DNA of 64,000 nt, taken from the NCBI RefSeq assembly GCF_003992595.1, contig NZ_RZNA01000047.1, forward strand, positions 230,070 through 294,069, written 5' to 3'. The notes under the pieces were generated by a model. That model saw only the letters and a list, made by a program, of their open reading frames with translations, did no database searches and was not told the DNA's origin. Source of the DNA: Flagellimonas oceanensis. Lineage in GTDB: Bacteria > Bacteroidota > Bacteroidia > Flavobacteriales > Flavobacteriaceae. Within the stretch, counting starts at the first letter, position 1, and every line of letters begins with the position of its first letter. This document shows, piece by piece, positions 18,041 through 27,120 of this stretch. Both the position numbers and the translations under genes were made by a program.

Positions 18041-20587
18041 ATGCAGCAAACTAAACGGTTAGAAGAGTTTAAAAAATCGGTAACCAATAAGTTCAACATC
18101 TATAACAGCCTTTTCCTCAGCTTGCCCTATAAGAATGTGGAAAACGTGGGGATTCTTATCCCCCTCTTGCTGGACCAGTGCGAGAAAGGACTCAAGGCAG
18201 GTAAGGAACCCCAAGAGATATTGGAGGTGTTCTTCTCCAACTTTGTTGATATTCAAGACGAAAGGGAACGGTTGGACTTTATGTTCAGGATAGTACAATA
18301 CGTAGAGCGCCAAGTGGTACTCTATGATAGTGTTGAGGATTCAGCATTTCCAAAGCTACAGGAATACAGTAGTTCCTTGACTATCAAGGATTATTTTGAG
18401 CTGGTAAACCGAACAAAAAATTGGGACAAAGTCTCCAAAAAGCTTTCCACCTTTAGTGCACGCATTGTTTTAACGGCACACCCAACGCAATTCTATACCC
18501 CTGCGGTATTGGATATCATTGCAGAGCTACGCTCATTGATTGATGAGGATAGAATACATGATATTGACGTGACCCTCCAACAATTGGGGCTGACATCCTT
18601 GATCAATGCCAAGAAACCGACACCATTGGACGAGGCAAAGAACATTATATATATTCTTCGTAATACCTATTATGATGCTGTTGGAGAACTGTACCAATAT
18701 GTAAAGAGCAACATTCGAGACGATAAGTTTGAGAACTACAACTTGATGAAACTTGGGTTCTGGCCAGGGGGTGACCGTGATGGAAACCCATTTGTGACCG
18801 CCGATATCACCAAACAAGTCGCGGATGAGTTACGGTTGACCTTGATGAAGTGCTACTACAACGAATTGAAGGACCTGCGAAAGAAACTGACCTTTAAGAG
18901 CATGCAGGAGGATATCAATGCGTTGAGCACCAAACTGTACCATGCCATGTTCGACCCCAATGCGCCGATTTCCTATGAGGGAATCATAGGTCATTTGAGT
19001 GCCGTAAGGGAACAGTTGGTGGAATATTATCACGAATTGTATTTGGATGAGTTGGACCAGTTCATTGATAAGGTCCACATATTCAAAACACATTTTGCCA
19101 CCTTGGATATCCGCCAAGACCACAGCAAGCATACCTTGGTAGTGGAATCCGTTTTGAAAAAGAACGGAATCATCAAAGAAAGCCTGGATGAAATCAAAGA
19201 AAAAGAGTTGGTTAAGTTGTTGCTTGAGGACAACTTCAAACTAAATCCAAAGGATTTTGATGATGATATAGTAAAAGATACCATTGTCAATATCCAAAAC
19301 TTGAAAGCCATTCAAGAGAAGAACGGGGAAGATGGATGTAACCGATACATCATCAGTAACTCCGAGGATATCTTCTCTGTACTGTTCGTTTTCGGATTGT
19401 TCAGATGGTGCGGATGGGATGAGAAAGACATCACTTTTGATATTGTTCCATTGTTCGAGACCATGAAAGGTATGGATGCTTCCGAAGAAGTAATGCAGAC
19501 CCTGTTCGATATCCCAAAATATAGACAGCACCTAGAACGAAGAAGGGATATTCACACCATAATGCTCGGTTTCTCCGACGGTACCAAGGACGGTGGTTAT
19601 CTCAAGGCCAACTGGTCAATCTTAAAGACCAAGGAAACCTTGAGCAAGGTCTGTAAGAAAAATGGGATTGCCGCCATCTTTTTCGATGGTAGGGGAGGAC
19701 CGCCAGCAAGGGGTGGGGGTAAAACCCACAGATTCTATGCGGCCCAGACCAAGGATGTGGCCAACCACGAGATTCAACTGACCATTCAAGGGCAGACCAT
19801 TACCAGTACTTATGGTACCAAGGAGCAGTTTATCCATAATTCCGAGCAAATGCTTACAGCGGGATTGAGCAACAATCTTTTCGGGAAGGAATTGACCATC
19901 TCGTCCGCGCAGCGAAAATTGATTGAGGAACTTTCCGAGCTTAGTTTCGCAAAGTACGATGCTTTAAAACAGCATGAGAAGTTCATTCCTTACTTGGAAA
20001 ATAGGAGTACCCTAAAATATTATACAAAAGCCAACATAGGCAGTAGGCCGGGAAAACGGGGCAATAAGAAACAGTTGACTTTGTCCGACCTACGAGCGAT
20101 TTCGTTTGTGGGTTCTTGGAGCCAGTTAAAACAGAATGTGCCCGGTTACTTTGGGTTGGGCTCTGCCATTCAACAGTTGAAAGAGGAAGGACGATTGAAC
20201 GAGGTTAAAAAATTGTACAAGGAAGTCCCTTTCTTTAAAGCTTTGATGCTGAACAGTATGATGTCCTTGGCCAAATCCAATTTTGATTTGACCAGCTACA
20301 TGAAGGATGACCCTGAATTTGGTGATTTCTGGAACATATTACATGATGAATTCCAGTTATCCAAAAAGATGCTGTTGCAGATATCGGGTCTCAAAATATT
20401 GATGGAGGACGAAGCCGTGTCCAGGGAATCCGTCAAAATCAGGGAGAAGATTGTATTGCCATTGTTGGTGATTCAGCAAAACGCCCTGTACCACATCACA
20501 CAGAATTCTGAATACAAAGAGCTTTATGAGAAGATTGTGACCCGTTCGCTTTACGGAAACATCAACGCAAGTAGGAACTCGGCGTAA
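18041..20587 (+). CDS. ppc: Phosphoenolpyruvate carboxylase
   Basis: Carboxylates PEP to oxaloacetate to refill the TCA cycle. The 848-residue protein has the catalytic LTAHPTQF motif near 147, GGDRDGNPFVT near 245, and FFDGRGGPPARGGGKTHRFY near 548, equivalent to the PEP-binding FHGRGG loop. The sequence is divergent from enterobacterial PEPC but matches the flavobacterial type. The C-terminus reads GNINASRNSA, where the canonical end is RNTG. A 176-base gap separates it from yaaA. Confidence 0.94.
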   Translation: MQQTKRLEEFKKSVTNKFNIYNSLFLSLPYKNVENVGILIPLLLDQCEKGLKAGKEPQEILEVFFSNFVDIQDERERLDFMFRIVQYVERQVVLYDSVEDSAFPKLQEYSSSLTIKDYFELVNRTKNWDKVSKKLSTFSARIVLTAHPTQFYTPAVLDIIAELRSLIDEDRIHDIDVTLQQLGLTSLINAKKPTPLDEAKNIIYILRNTYYDAVGELYQYVKSNIRDDKFENYNLMKLGFWPGGDRDGNPFVTADITKQVADELRLTLMKCYYNELKDLRKKLTFKSMQEDINALSTKLYHAMFDPNAPISYEGIIGHLSAVREQLVEYYHELYLDELDQFIDKVHIFKTHFATLDIRQDHSKHTLVVESVLKKNGIIKESLDEIKEKELVKLLLEDNFKLNPKDFDDDIVKDTIVNIQNLKAIQEKNGEDGCNRYIISNSEDIFSVLFVFGLFRWCGWDEKDITFDIVPLFETMKGMDASEEVMQTLFDIPKYRQHLERRRDIHTIMLGFSDGTKDGGYLKANWSILKTKETLSKVCKKNGIAAIFFDGRGGPPARGGGKTHRFYAAQTKDVANHEIQLTIQGQTITSTYGTKEQFIHNSEQMLTAGLSNNLFGKELTISSAQRKLIEELSELSFAKYDALKQHEKFIPYLENRSTLKYYTKANIGSRPGKRGNKKQLTLSDLRAISFVGSWSQLKQNVPGYFGLGSAIQQLKEEGRLNEVKKLYKEVPFFKALMLNSMMSLAKSNFDLTSYMKDDPEFGDFWNILHDEFQLSKKMLLQISGLKILMEDEAVSRESVKIREKIVLPLLVIQQNALYHITQNSEYKELYEKIVTRSLYGNINASRNSA

Positions 20588-20673
20588 TGGGTTTAGGTTT
20601 CTTTAGAACTTGTTCTCAAAGAAACAATATAAGCCAAGTTATTAGGTTATCCAATAATACAACCATACCTCCT

Positions 20674-22413
20674 GTGAAGAGAATAGCGCTATATCTGTCA
20701 ATTGTATTTACATTGTTTACACTTTCCTGTTCCGATGATCAAAGCAAAGAACAAGAAATAGAACAATTGGGTACTTTGGAAGTAAAGGCAGTTTACGAAA
20801 GCGGAACGGCCATACCTGATGTTACGGTTTCCACTATTCCTAGGACTCATGAGAAAATGACCGATGCGATGGGCAAAGCGGTGTTTACCAATGTGCCCAT
20901 TGGAAATTATGAGGTTATACTGACCCCTTCGTTTTCTGAGGTCAGCGTAGCAGTTGGCGTAAGGGTACAGGAAAATCAAGTAGCTGTTGTCGAAGCTATT
21001 ATGGGGCCTGATCCTATTTCAGAAACTCCAATCGACTTTGATGTTCTTTTGAACAGCATATATAATCAATTGAAAACAGAATTCTTGTTTGATGCCAATG
21101 GCTACTCCCATTATTGGGGGGATATTGGGACAGGTATGGTCAGAATAAACCCCGATTCGATGGGTAGGTTTGGCGATTTGGATAATTACTATTTTCAGTC
21201 TGGTAATTATGTGATCAACGAAGTATGGGCGGAGCATTACAGGGTAATTAGACTTACTAATATAGGTTTGGGCGAGTTAATGGACATGGATTCAACATCG
21301 GAAGGGGAAGTGGATTTTGATCGCTTTGAATCCGAGTTTCGTTTCCTGCGAGCACTATTGTACTTTAACTTAGTTAAACTTTATGGGAACCCTGTTTTGG
21401 TTACTACAGCCGAAGTCAATTTTGATGACCCGCCATCATTTGAACAAGGAAGGGAACTTGTATTCGATCAAATAGTAGAGGACCTGATATTCGCACAGCA
21501 GAATTTATCATCTGGTTTACCAAAAGAACGGGCATCCAAAGAAGCGGCAACAGCGTTGCTCGGTAAAGTTTACCTTACCATGGCTGGTTTTCCCATGCGT
21601 CAAACGGATAAATATGGTCTTGCTTTAAAAGAATTGGAGAAGGTAGTTGGAAGTTTTACTTTAGAGGAAAACTACTCAGATGTCTTTTCCATTGAGAATG
21701 AAAGTTCGAATTCTGAGGTTATTTTCAATATTGACTTTGATGACTCGGGTAATTATAGTGTCCCATGGGGGCCTAGGGGTATTTCTTTTAATGACCGTTT
21801 GTTGTTGGTTCCCAACTTTATAAACTCCTTTTTTGAGGAAGGAATGGAACCCTCCGACCCTGTAATTTTTCCTGTGCAAAACAATGATTCAAGATTTCAA
21901 CAAAATATAGCCACATTTTCATATGAAAATGGAGGTTTGACAGATGAAAGCCTAACGGAGAATTGGCGTCCTTACAAGTTTGGTAAAGAAATGGAGGAAC
22001 CCAGTGTCATGAATCAAGAATCTTTTGATTATCCTTACTTGCGAATAGCCGATGTACATCTAATGATAGCTGAGGCCGAAAATGAGTTGAACGGTCCCAC
22101 AACTAAAGCTTATAATGCGTTGAACCTGATAAGAAGAAGGGCTTTTGGCGATTTCGAGCATGATGTTCAAAGTGGGTTGACCCAAGAAGAGTTTTCCAAT
22201 CTTATTTTAAAGGAAAGACGTTTGGAGTTTTGTTTTGAAGGACAATTTAAAGATGATCTCATTAGAATGATTGCTCTGGAAACCGAGATGTTGAACTACA
22301 ATCAAAATTACCCGGAGTTGGCAAGGGATTTCCAAAGTCATGAATACATTTGGCCCATACCACAATCAGAAATGAGCCTGAACCCGGATGCGGTTCAAAA
22401 TGAAGGATACTAA
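20674..22413 (+). CDS. SusD/RagB-like nutrient-binding lipoprotein with N-terminal carboxypeptidase-regulatory-like domain
   Basis: Predicted outer-membrane lipoprotein of about 579 residues. GTG at 20674 gives VKRIALYLSIVFTLFTLSC, a lipoprotein signal with lipobox Cys. Then comes a small beta-sandwich (LEVKAVYESGTAIPDVTVST to VIVEAIMGP) of the carboxypeptidase-regulatory/CnaB type, followed by the SusD fold with its TPR-like helices (YFNLVKLYGNPVLVT; KEAATALLGKVYLTMAG) and the C-terminal RRLEFCFEGQFKDDLIRM. SusD proteins normally work with a SusC TonB receptor, but none is adjacent here. The usual home of the N-terminal domain is SusC, so the arrangement is odd. Confidence 0.85.
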   Translation: MKRIALYLSIVFTLFTLSCSDDQSKEQEIEQLGTLEVKAVYESGTAIPDVTVSTIPRTHEKMTDAMGKAVFTNVPIGNYEVILTPSFSEVSVAVGVRVQENQVAVVEAIMGPDPISETPIDFDVLLNSIYNQLKTEFLFDANGYSHYWGDIGTGMVRINPDSMGRFGDLDNYYFQSGNYVINEVWAEHYRVIRLTNIGLGELMDMDSTSEGEVDFDRFESEFRFLRALLYFNLVKLYGNPVLVTTAEVNFDDPPSFEQGRELVFDQIVEDLIFAQQNLSSGLPKERASKEAATALLGKVYLTMAGFPMRQTDKYGLALKELEKVVGSFTLEENYSDVFSIENESSNSEVIFNIDFDDSGNYSVPWGPRGISFNDRLLLVPNFINSFFEEGMEPSDPVIFPVQNNDSRFQQNIATFSYENGGLTDESLTENWRPYKFGKEMEEPSVMNQESFDYPYLRIADVHLMIAEAENELNGPTTKAYNALNLIRRRAFGDFEHDVQSGLTQEEFSNLILKERRLEFCFEGQFKDDLIRMIALETEMLNYNQNYPELARDFQSHEYIWPIPQSEMSLNPDAVQNEGY

Positions 22414-22422
22414 ATTGGAGTT

Positions 22423-23133
22423 TTGAGCAAACAACCATTCAAGCATACGCATCCTTACGAACCTTTTTTATTGCCCAAGGCCACTAAGTTGATAGTTGGA
22501 ACCTTGCCTCCACCACGATTTACCACTGGTGAGTTAAAGCCGCAAGACGTGGATTTCTGCTATGGGAGCTGCAACGGTCAGCTTTGGCCCATTCTTGACA
22601 GAATCTTTGATTTGGGTTTAAAATATGAGACTACGGAAGAGGCAGTTGAGCAACGCAAGCGTTTTTTGATGGCACATAAAATCGGGGTCTGCGATATTGT
22701 TGAAAGCGCCGAACGGGAAAAAGTGGATGCCTCCGATTTGGGTATGCAAAATGTAGTCCTTCGCGATTTGGTGGGTTACTTGAAAAAATACCCGAATATC
22801 AAGACATTGTTGTTCACTGGGGGAAATAGTAAAAATGGCCCGGAATATTTCTTCCGGAGACAATTGAAGGAACACGCCTTGAAATTGAAAGTTGTTTCTG
22901 ATGAGGTTCCCCGAATCCATCATCTTGAACTGCCACTTGATTCCGACATATCAATTCGAGAACAGTCGAGAACGGTAAAGACCGTTTCCCTGACCGCCCC
23001 TTCGGGAGCTGCCAATCGAGCAGTAGGAAGCCTTCAGGCTTATAAAGACTTAAAAAGTAAAAACCCTGAATTCAATACATTGGATTTTAGAGTGATGCAG
23101 TATAGGGAGTTTTTTACATCTGATTTGTTTTAG
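22423..23133 (+). CDS. Uracil-DNA-glycosylase-superfamily protein
   Basis: A 236-residue protein recognised as a Bacteroidota branch of the uracil-DNA glycosylase superfamily. The N-terminal KLIVGTLPPPRF corresponds to motif 1, WPILDRIFDLGLKYE follows, LLFTGGNSKNGPEYFF is the central strand, and LTAPSGAANRAVGS fits the position of the HPSPLS/NPSG DNA-loop motif. It may remove damaged or deaminated bases, but residues differ from classical UDG, MUG or SMUG. TTG at 22423 is the only start before the conserved region and lies 9 bases after the SusD stop. Confidence 0.65.
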   Translation: MSKQPFKHTHPYEPFLLPKATKLIVGTLPPPRFTTGELKPQDVDFCYGSCNGQLWPILDRIFDLGLKYETTEEAVEQRKRFLMAHKIGVCDIVESAEREKVDASDLGMQNVVLRDLVGYLKKYPNIKTLLFTGGNSKNGPEYFFRRQLKEHALKLKVVSDEVPRIHHLELPLDSDISIREQSRTVKTVSLTAPSGAANRAVGSLQAYKDLKSKNPEFNTLDFRVMQYREFFTSDLF

Positions 23134-23245
23134 GGTAATTATTGGTGTAAGATAACGTCTACGACTTAGCTAACTTTTAAGTAATTGGACGAATTATTTG
23201 ATCAGCGATTTATTTATAAGCTTACTTTTTCCGAAAATTTCAATT

Positions 23246-23656
23246 TTGACCATTAACAACATTGTGTTATTTGACGGTGTTTGCAATTTGTGCAGTGGAT
23301 TTGTGCAATTTGTGATAAAAAGGGAGAGAGATAGCACTATTTCCTTTGCTTCCCTGCAGTCTGAAGAAGGCCAAGGACTGCTAAAAAAGTATGGTGTGGA
23401 TTCGACTACAGTTGATTCTATCGTATTTATCAAAGATGATAGGGCTTTCATTAAAAGTGAAGCTTTTTTTAAGATAGTACAGCATTTAAAAGCACCATGG
23501 CCTTTTTTGAGGATATTCACATTTCTGCCTCTAAAATTCAATAATGCCATTTATGATTTGATTGCAAAGAACCGCTATAAAGTGATGGGCAAGAAGAATA
23601 GTTGCTGGTTGCCATCGAAGAGTATGTCTAACCGATTCATAGATTCTATAGGATGA
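23246..23656 (+). CDS. DCC-family thiol-disulfide oxidoreductase
   Basis: A protein of about 136 residues of the DCC1 (DUF393) family, named after the DxxCxxC motif, seen here as LFDGVCNLCSGFVQFVI. The rest follows the family (FASLQSEEGQGLLKKYG; SEAFFKIVQHLKAPWPFLRI; KVMGKKNSCWLPS). The CxxC suggests a thioredoxin-like redox role. No ATG precedes the motif; TTG at 23246 (chosen) or TTG at 23198 are the candidates. Its end overlaps the next ORF by 4 bases, and together with the HTTM protein it forms a three-gene cassette. Confidence 0.85.
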   Translation: MTINNIVLFDGVCNLCSGFVQFVIKRERDSTISFASLQSEEGQGLLKKYGVDSTTVDSIVFIKDDRAFIKSEAFFKIVQHLKAPWPFLRIFTFLPLKFNNAIYDLIAKNRYKVMGKKNSCWLPSKSMSNRFIDSIG

Positions 23657-24156
23657 AAATTTTTACAAAGAAGAATTATATGTTCTTCATAGCTGCCATA
23701 TTTTTACTTCCGAACCTTTTTGTTATGGCATTGGGTATTGAGAGTTTTCCTTACACACAAGCTCCAATGTTCGGGCATTATATCGATTCCGAAACCAAAT
23801 TGTACCTTTTAAAATTTGAGGGTCATAAGGATGGACAAACAATCGATTTGGTTGATTATTACGGTAAATCCGAGTTGAGGTTTATTAGGCACTTTTTTAG
23901 TAAAGTCTACGGTTCTTCCGAGTATTTTACTCCTTTTTCAGGTAGAGTCATTGAGGATGAGGAAAGGTTTAATGAAAGGCTCAATTTATTTTTCGAGAGT
24001 TTTGAAAAATTTCTGTGGGAAGAATATCAGCTTCGATTCGATAGCATTGAGGTTAAAATTGCCCAGGTTGATGGAGAAAGAAATTTAATTGGTGATTTTA
24101 GGCCGTTTGGGATTTATAATTGTAACACCGAAGAATATAAAGTAATAATGGATTAA
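23653..24156 (+). CDS. Membrane-anchored protein of unknown function in the DCC/HTTM cassette
   Basis: A 167-residue protein I do not recognise. It has one N-terminal hydrophobic segment (about residues 8-30, FFIAAIFLLPNLFVMALG) and then a soluble part rich in aromatic and acidic residues. Just after the anchor is FPYTQAPMFGHYI, which resembles short PMF-type motifs seen in partners of HTTM proteins. The start overlaps the DCC gene by 4 bases and the HTTM gene follows in 4 bases, so all three are probably translated together. Confidence 0.7.
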   Translation: MKIFTKKNYMFFIAAIFLLPNLFVMALGIESFPYTQAPMFGHYIDSETKLYLLKFEGHKDGQTIDLVDYYGKSELRFIRHFFSKVYGSSEYFTPFSGRVIEDEERFNERLNLFFESFEKFLWEEYQLRFDSIEVKIAQVDGERNLIGDFRPFGIYNCNTEEYKVIMD

Positions 24157-24160
24157 GATT

Positions 24161-25207
24161 ATGAAGGCAATTTTAAATCAGGGGCTTAAGTTTTTGAGCA
24201 ACCCTTTATTTACCCTGCGGATATTTTTAACCTTATTGATTTCCAAAAATTCTTTGGAACGACTAAACTTCTTGGTCGGAGTAAAGAACAATGAAGCGTA
24301 TGAGCTCTCCTTAACTTGGATAAATAGTGTTTTGCCCAAAGAAATGTTGGTAAGTCAAAGTAATTTTGAGTTTTACCATTATCTCATAATTATATGTACC
24401 GTTACAGCTGTTATAGGTCTTTTTGGGCGATTGAGCATATTCATATTGGCACTTACAGGGATTATGATTAATGGTATGGTGGAAGGTGTAGGGATATTTG
24501 ACCATAACCTTTCATTGCCAAGTCAAGTGTTTTTTATGCTTGCATTTTTACCAGGTACAATGTCTTATTCCATCGATGGGCTGATTTTAAACAGAATATT
24601 TAAAAAGAGATATTTTGGAGGTACCGACCAAAAGATTATAAAAATGAGCACTAACCTTATTTTGCTAGTTTTGGTGTTTACTTATTTTACTGCTGGAGTA
24701 TCCAAGTTGAGGTATGGTGGGGTCGAATGGTTGGATGGTTCAACTTTGAGTTTTTACATTCAAGACAAAATGTTGGATTATGAAGAGGGTAAAAAGCAAA
24801 TTTTATTGGGTAGAAGTATAGGGGAAGAGGATTTTGAGTGGAAAGGTCCGTTTGGATTATATTCCCATACCTATGGAAATTACCGAACTTCTCCAGCGCA
24901 TAGGGTTTTCAATACTTGGTTAGGGACAAATGAATACCTGATGAGTATAATTTCAATTCTTACAGTTTTATTGGAATTATGCGGTTTTATTGTGTTTATT
25001 AATCCCAGATTAAGAAATATCTACCTCATATCGGTAATAGCAATGCATAGTGTAATTGGCTTCACAATGGGGTTGAGTTTTTCTTATTATAGGGTTATAT
25101 GTGTTCTTTTGATTGATTGGCGATCTGTATTTTCAGACGGTGCCTCAATTTATCAAGGACTTAAACAGCGCAAGGTAAAGTTGCTGTATAGAACACAAAA
25201 TCGGTAG
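24161..25207 (+). CDS. HTTM-domain (vitamin K-dependent carboxylase-like) multipass membrane protein
   Basis: A 348-residue protein with around eight hydrophobic segments. The motif FTYFTAGVSKLRYGGVEWLDGSTLSFYI is characteristic of HTTM (horizontally transferred transmembrane) domains related to vitamin K-dependent gamma-carboxylase, where a membrane segment is followed by Gly-Lys-Leu and a Trp-containing loop. The C-terminal soluble domain of VKGC is absent. With the upstream DCC oxidoreductase it suggests a membrane redox or quinone-linked modification unit; that is inference. The substrate is unknown. Confidence 0.72.
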   Translation: MKAILNQGLKFLSNPLFTLRIFLTLLISKNSLERLNFLVGVKNNEAYELSLTWINSVLPKEMLVSQSNFEFYHYLIIICTVTAVIGLFGRLSIFILALTGIMINGMVEGVGIFDHNLSLPSQVFFMLAFLPGTMSYSIDGLILNRIFKKRYFGGTDQKIIKMSTNLILLVLVFTYFTAGVSKLRYGGVEWLDGSTLSFYIQDKMLDYEEGKKQILLGRSIGEEDFEWKGPFGLYSHTYGNYRTSPAHRVFNTWLGTNEYLMSIISILTVLLELCGFIVFINPRLRNIYLISVIAMHSVIGFTMGLSFSYYRVICVLLIDWRSVFSDGASIYQGLKQRKVKLLYRTQNR

Positions 25208-25359
25208 TCGGTGGTAATTGTAGGCACCTTTCATAATTCCATTCATTTTTTTCAGAACGTTAAATTCAAACAATTACAGTCTATTAACGGAATATTATTT
25301 AATCTATTTCTGCACTAGCTGCGTATATAAATAGATTGATAAATGAAAAATTTTGAATT

Positions 25360-25542
25360 ATGGGATTGATGAGTAAAATTGTGGGAGTTGTATTTGCTGT
25401 TCTAATGTTCGGGTCGTGTTCCGTACATAGAAGTGCTGGTAACAGTGCTACAGCTCCTGGGCAAGTAAAAAAGATCACAGGTGATAAAAGTGCCAAAGCC
25501 TACGCACCTGGACAACAAAAGAAAAATGGCAATAAAAACTGA
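25360..25542 (+). CDS. Small lipoprotein
   Basis: A 60-residue protein with a signal peptide ending in the lipobox MFGSC, then a short hydrophilic tail that repeats APGQ (TAPGQVKKITGDKSAKAYAPGQ). Short proteins with this PGQxKKxTGxKSAKAYAPGQ ending recur in flavobacteria; some databases carry a quinol-oxidase label for them that nothing in the sequence supports. Function unknown. ATG at 25369 is an alternative start. A bidirectional terminator follows. Confidence 0.72.
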   Translation: MGLMSKIVGVVFAVLMFGSCSVHRSAGNSATAPGQVKKITGDKSAKAYAPGQQKKNGNKN

Positions 25543-25565
25543 TTGTTGCTCAGCATAACTCCAAA

Positions 25566-25594
25566 AAAAAAGCCCCGATTTTCGAGGCTTTTTT
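25566..25594. terminator. Bidirectional rho-independent terminator
   Basis: Stem AAAAAAGCC pairs with GGCTTTTTT (inner CG pairs, loop ATTTT region). It lies between the convergent small lipoprotein and M20 peptidase genes, and its 3' edge overlaps the peptidase stop codon. A-tract and T-tract on both sides let it serve both strands. Confidence 0.85.
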
Positions 25595-27089
25595 AATTCA
25601 TTTCAGAAGATAGGATCCCATAAAAAGCTTTTATCCCATAAGCCAACTGACCGATTTTTACATTTTCGTTGGGGCTATGCTGGTTGTTGTCCGGATTTAC
25701 CACGGGAACGATAAAGGCTGGAATTTTCAATTCGTTGATAAAAGGGGAAATAGGTACGGTGCCGCCCATGGTACGGATTTGAATTACTTCTTTCCCAAAG
25801 CTCTGATTTAAGGTTTTCACGATAAACTTACCGTACGCATTATCCAAGTCGGTTCGGAAAGCATCGATAACACTGCCTTCTTCCACGGTTACGATTTTGT
25901 CAAATTGCATACGCTCCTCTTTGGATGGCACATGGTCCAATACTTTGTATCCCTGCTTGGTAATATGATCTTTGACCAATTGTTTCAGGCGGTTGCCATC
26001 GCTTTCCACGACCAATCTCAAATCCAGTTCTGCCGTGGCACTTTCCGGAACAATGGTTCTTGCTTTCTCTCCAATCCACCCAGAACCCAACCCGCGGATA
26101 TTGAGGGAGGGATATTGTAGGGCCTCTTGGTAAAAACCACCCACTTTTTCAGCTGTCTTGAACTGAAGCCTCTCTGCAATAGCCTCGTCGTTATCGGGTA
26201 CGCTTTTCAGAATGGAATCAGTTTTCTCATCAATGGAAACACCATCATAATAGCCAGGAATCGTCACTTTACCATCGGAATCCTTCATGGTTGATAGCAA
26301 TTGTGCCAACTGGAAACCTGGATTTGGTGCATAATTGCCATAATGTCCACTATGTTGCGGTTTGATAGGGCCGTACGTCGTTAAGGTCAACGTAGTGATG
26401 CCACGGCAACCATAAACAACCGTGGGGTTTTCCGAAGCATGTACAGGTCCGTCCACAATCATCAAAAAGTCGGACTCCAAGAGCTCACGATATTGTTTTA
26501 CTGCGGCAGGTAGGGGGGTGCTGCCCTTTTCCTCTTCACTGTCCAAAATAACCTTGATGTTGAACGGGAGTTCCTTGCCATCCTTTTTCAAAAGGTCCAT
26601 GGCGTTCAAGAGCATCACGATGGGCGATTTGTCATCCGAAGTGGAACGACCGAACAAACGCCAATCATAATTGATGTCATCGTCCATTTCGTCAAAGGAA
26701 ATCGTTTCAAATCCGTCATCTTTCGGAGCTTTCAATACCACCTGATAGGGATTGGATTGATTCCATTTGGATGGATCTACGGACTGCCCATCAAAATGCA
26801 TATAAATAAGTACTGTGGGTTTTTCATCGACCATGGGTATGGCTGCAAAAAACAAAGGAAGCCCTTCGGTATCCAAAACGGCAGTGTTGAAACCCCTGTC
26901 ACTAAATTTCCGCTTGAGCCACATAATGTTACGGTCAATATCGGCCGTATCCAGTGCATCGTTGGGAATGGCAATGAATTCCCGAATTTCATTGATAGCA
27001 TCGGCCACTTGCGATTTTATAGCTACGTCATCTTGAGCAAAAAGGGAAAAACCAAGGAATAGGGAACCAAGGAACAGCATTTTTTTCAT
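25593..27089 (-). CDS. M20-family metallopeptidase, secreted
   Basis: A 498-residue zinc peptidase with a signal peptide (KKMLFLGSLFLGFSLFAQ), so probably periplasmic. Metal ligands fit LIYMHFDGQ (His and Asp), LDSEEEKGS (catalytic and ligand Glu), MIVDGP, and the C-terminal VNPDNNQHSPNE (His). The central dimerisation domain spans about residues 250-380. Members hydrolyse dipeptides or acylated amino acids. It starts 31 bases after the trpA stop on the same strand and may be read from the trp transcript. Confidence 0.88.
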   Translation of the reverse strand: MKKMLFLGSLFLGFSLFAQDDVAIKSQVADAINEIREFIAIPNDALDTADIDRNIMWLKRKFSDRGFNTAVLDTEGLPLFFAAIPMVDEKPTVLIYMHFDGQSVDPSKWNQSNPYQVVLKAPKDDGFETISFDEMDDDINYDWRLFGRSTSDDKSPIVMLLNAMDLLKKDGKELPFNIKVILDSEEEKGSTPLPAAVKQYRELLESDFLMIVDGPVHASENPTVVYGCRGITTLTLTTYGPIKPQHSGHYGNYAPNPGFQLAQLLSTMKDSDGKVTIPGYYDGVSIDEKTDSILKSVPDNDEAIAERLQFKTAEKVGGFYQEALQYPSLNIRGLGSGWIGEKARTIVPESATAELDLRLVVESDGNRLKQLVKDHITKQGYKVLDHVPSKEERMQFDKIVTVEEGSVIDAFRTDLDNAYGKFIVKTLNQSFGKEVIQIRTMGGTVPISPFINELKIPAFIVPVVNPDNNQHSPNENVKIGQLAYGIKAFYGILSSEMN

Positions 27090-27120
27090 GAAACAGATGG
27101 TCTTGATTTAAAACTGAAAT

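Noticed and set aside
20587..20673. Start of the SusD-like protein at 20587
   Set aside because: It would place about 29 polar residues before the signal peptide and overlap the ppc stop; GTG at 20674 gives a proper lipoprotein signal.
25360..25542. Quinol oxidase subunit 4 assignment for the small lipoprotein
   Set aside because: No membrane helices apart from the signal peptide and no oxidase genes nearby.
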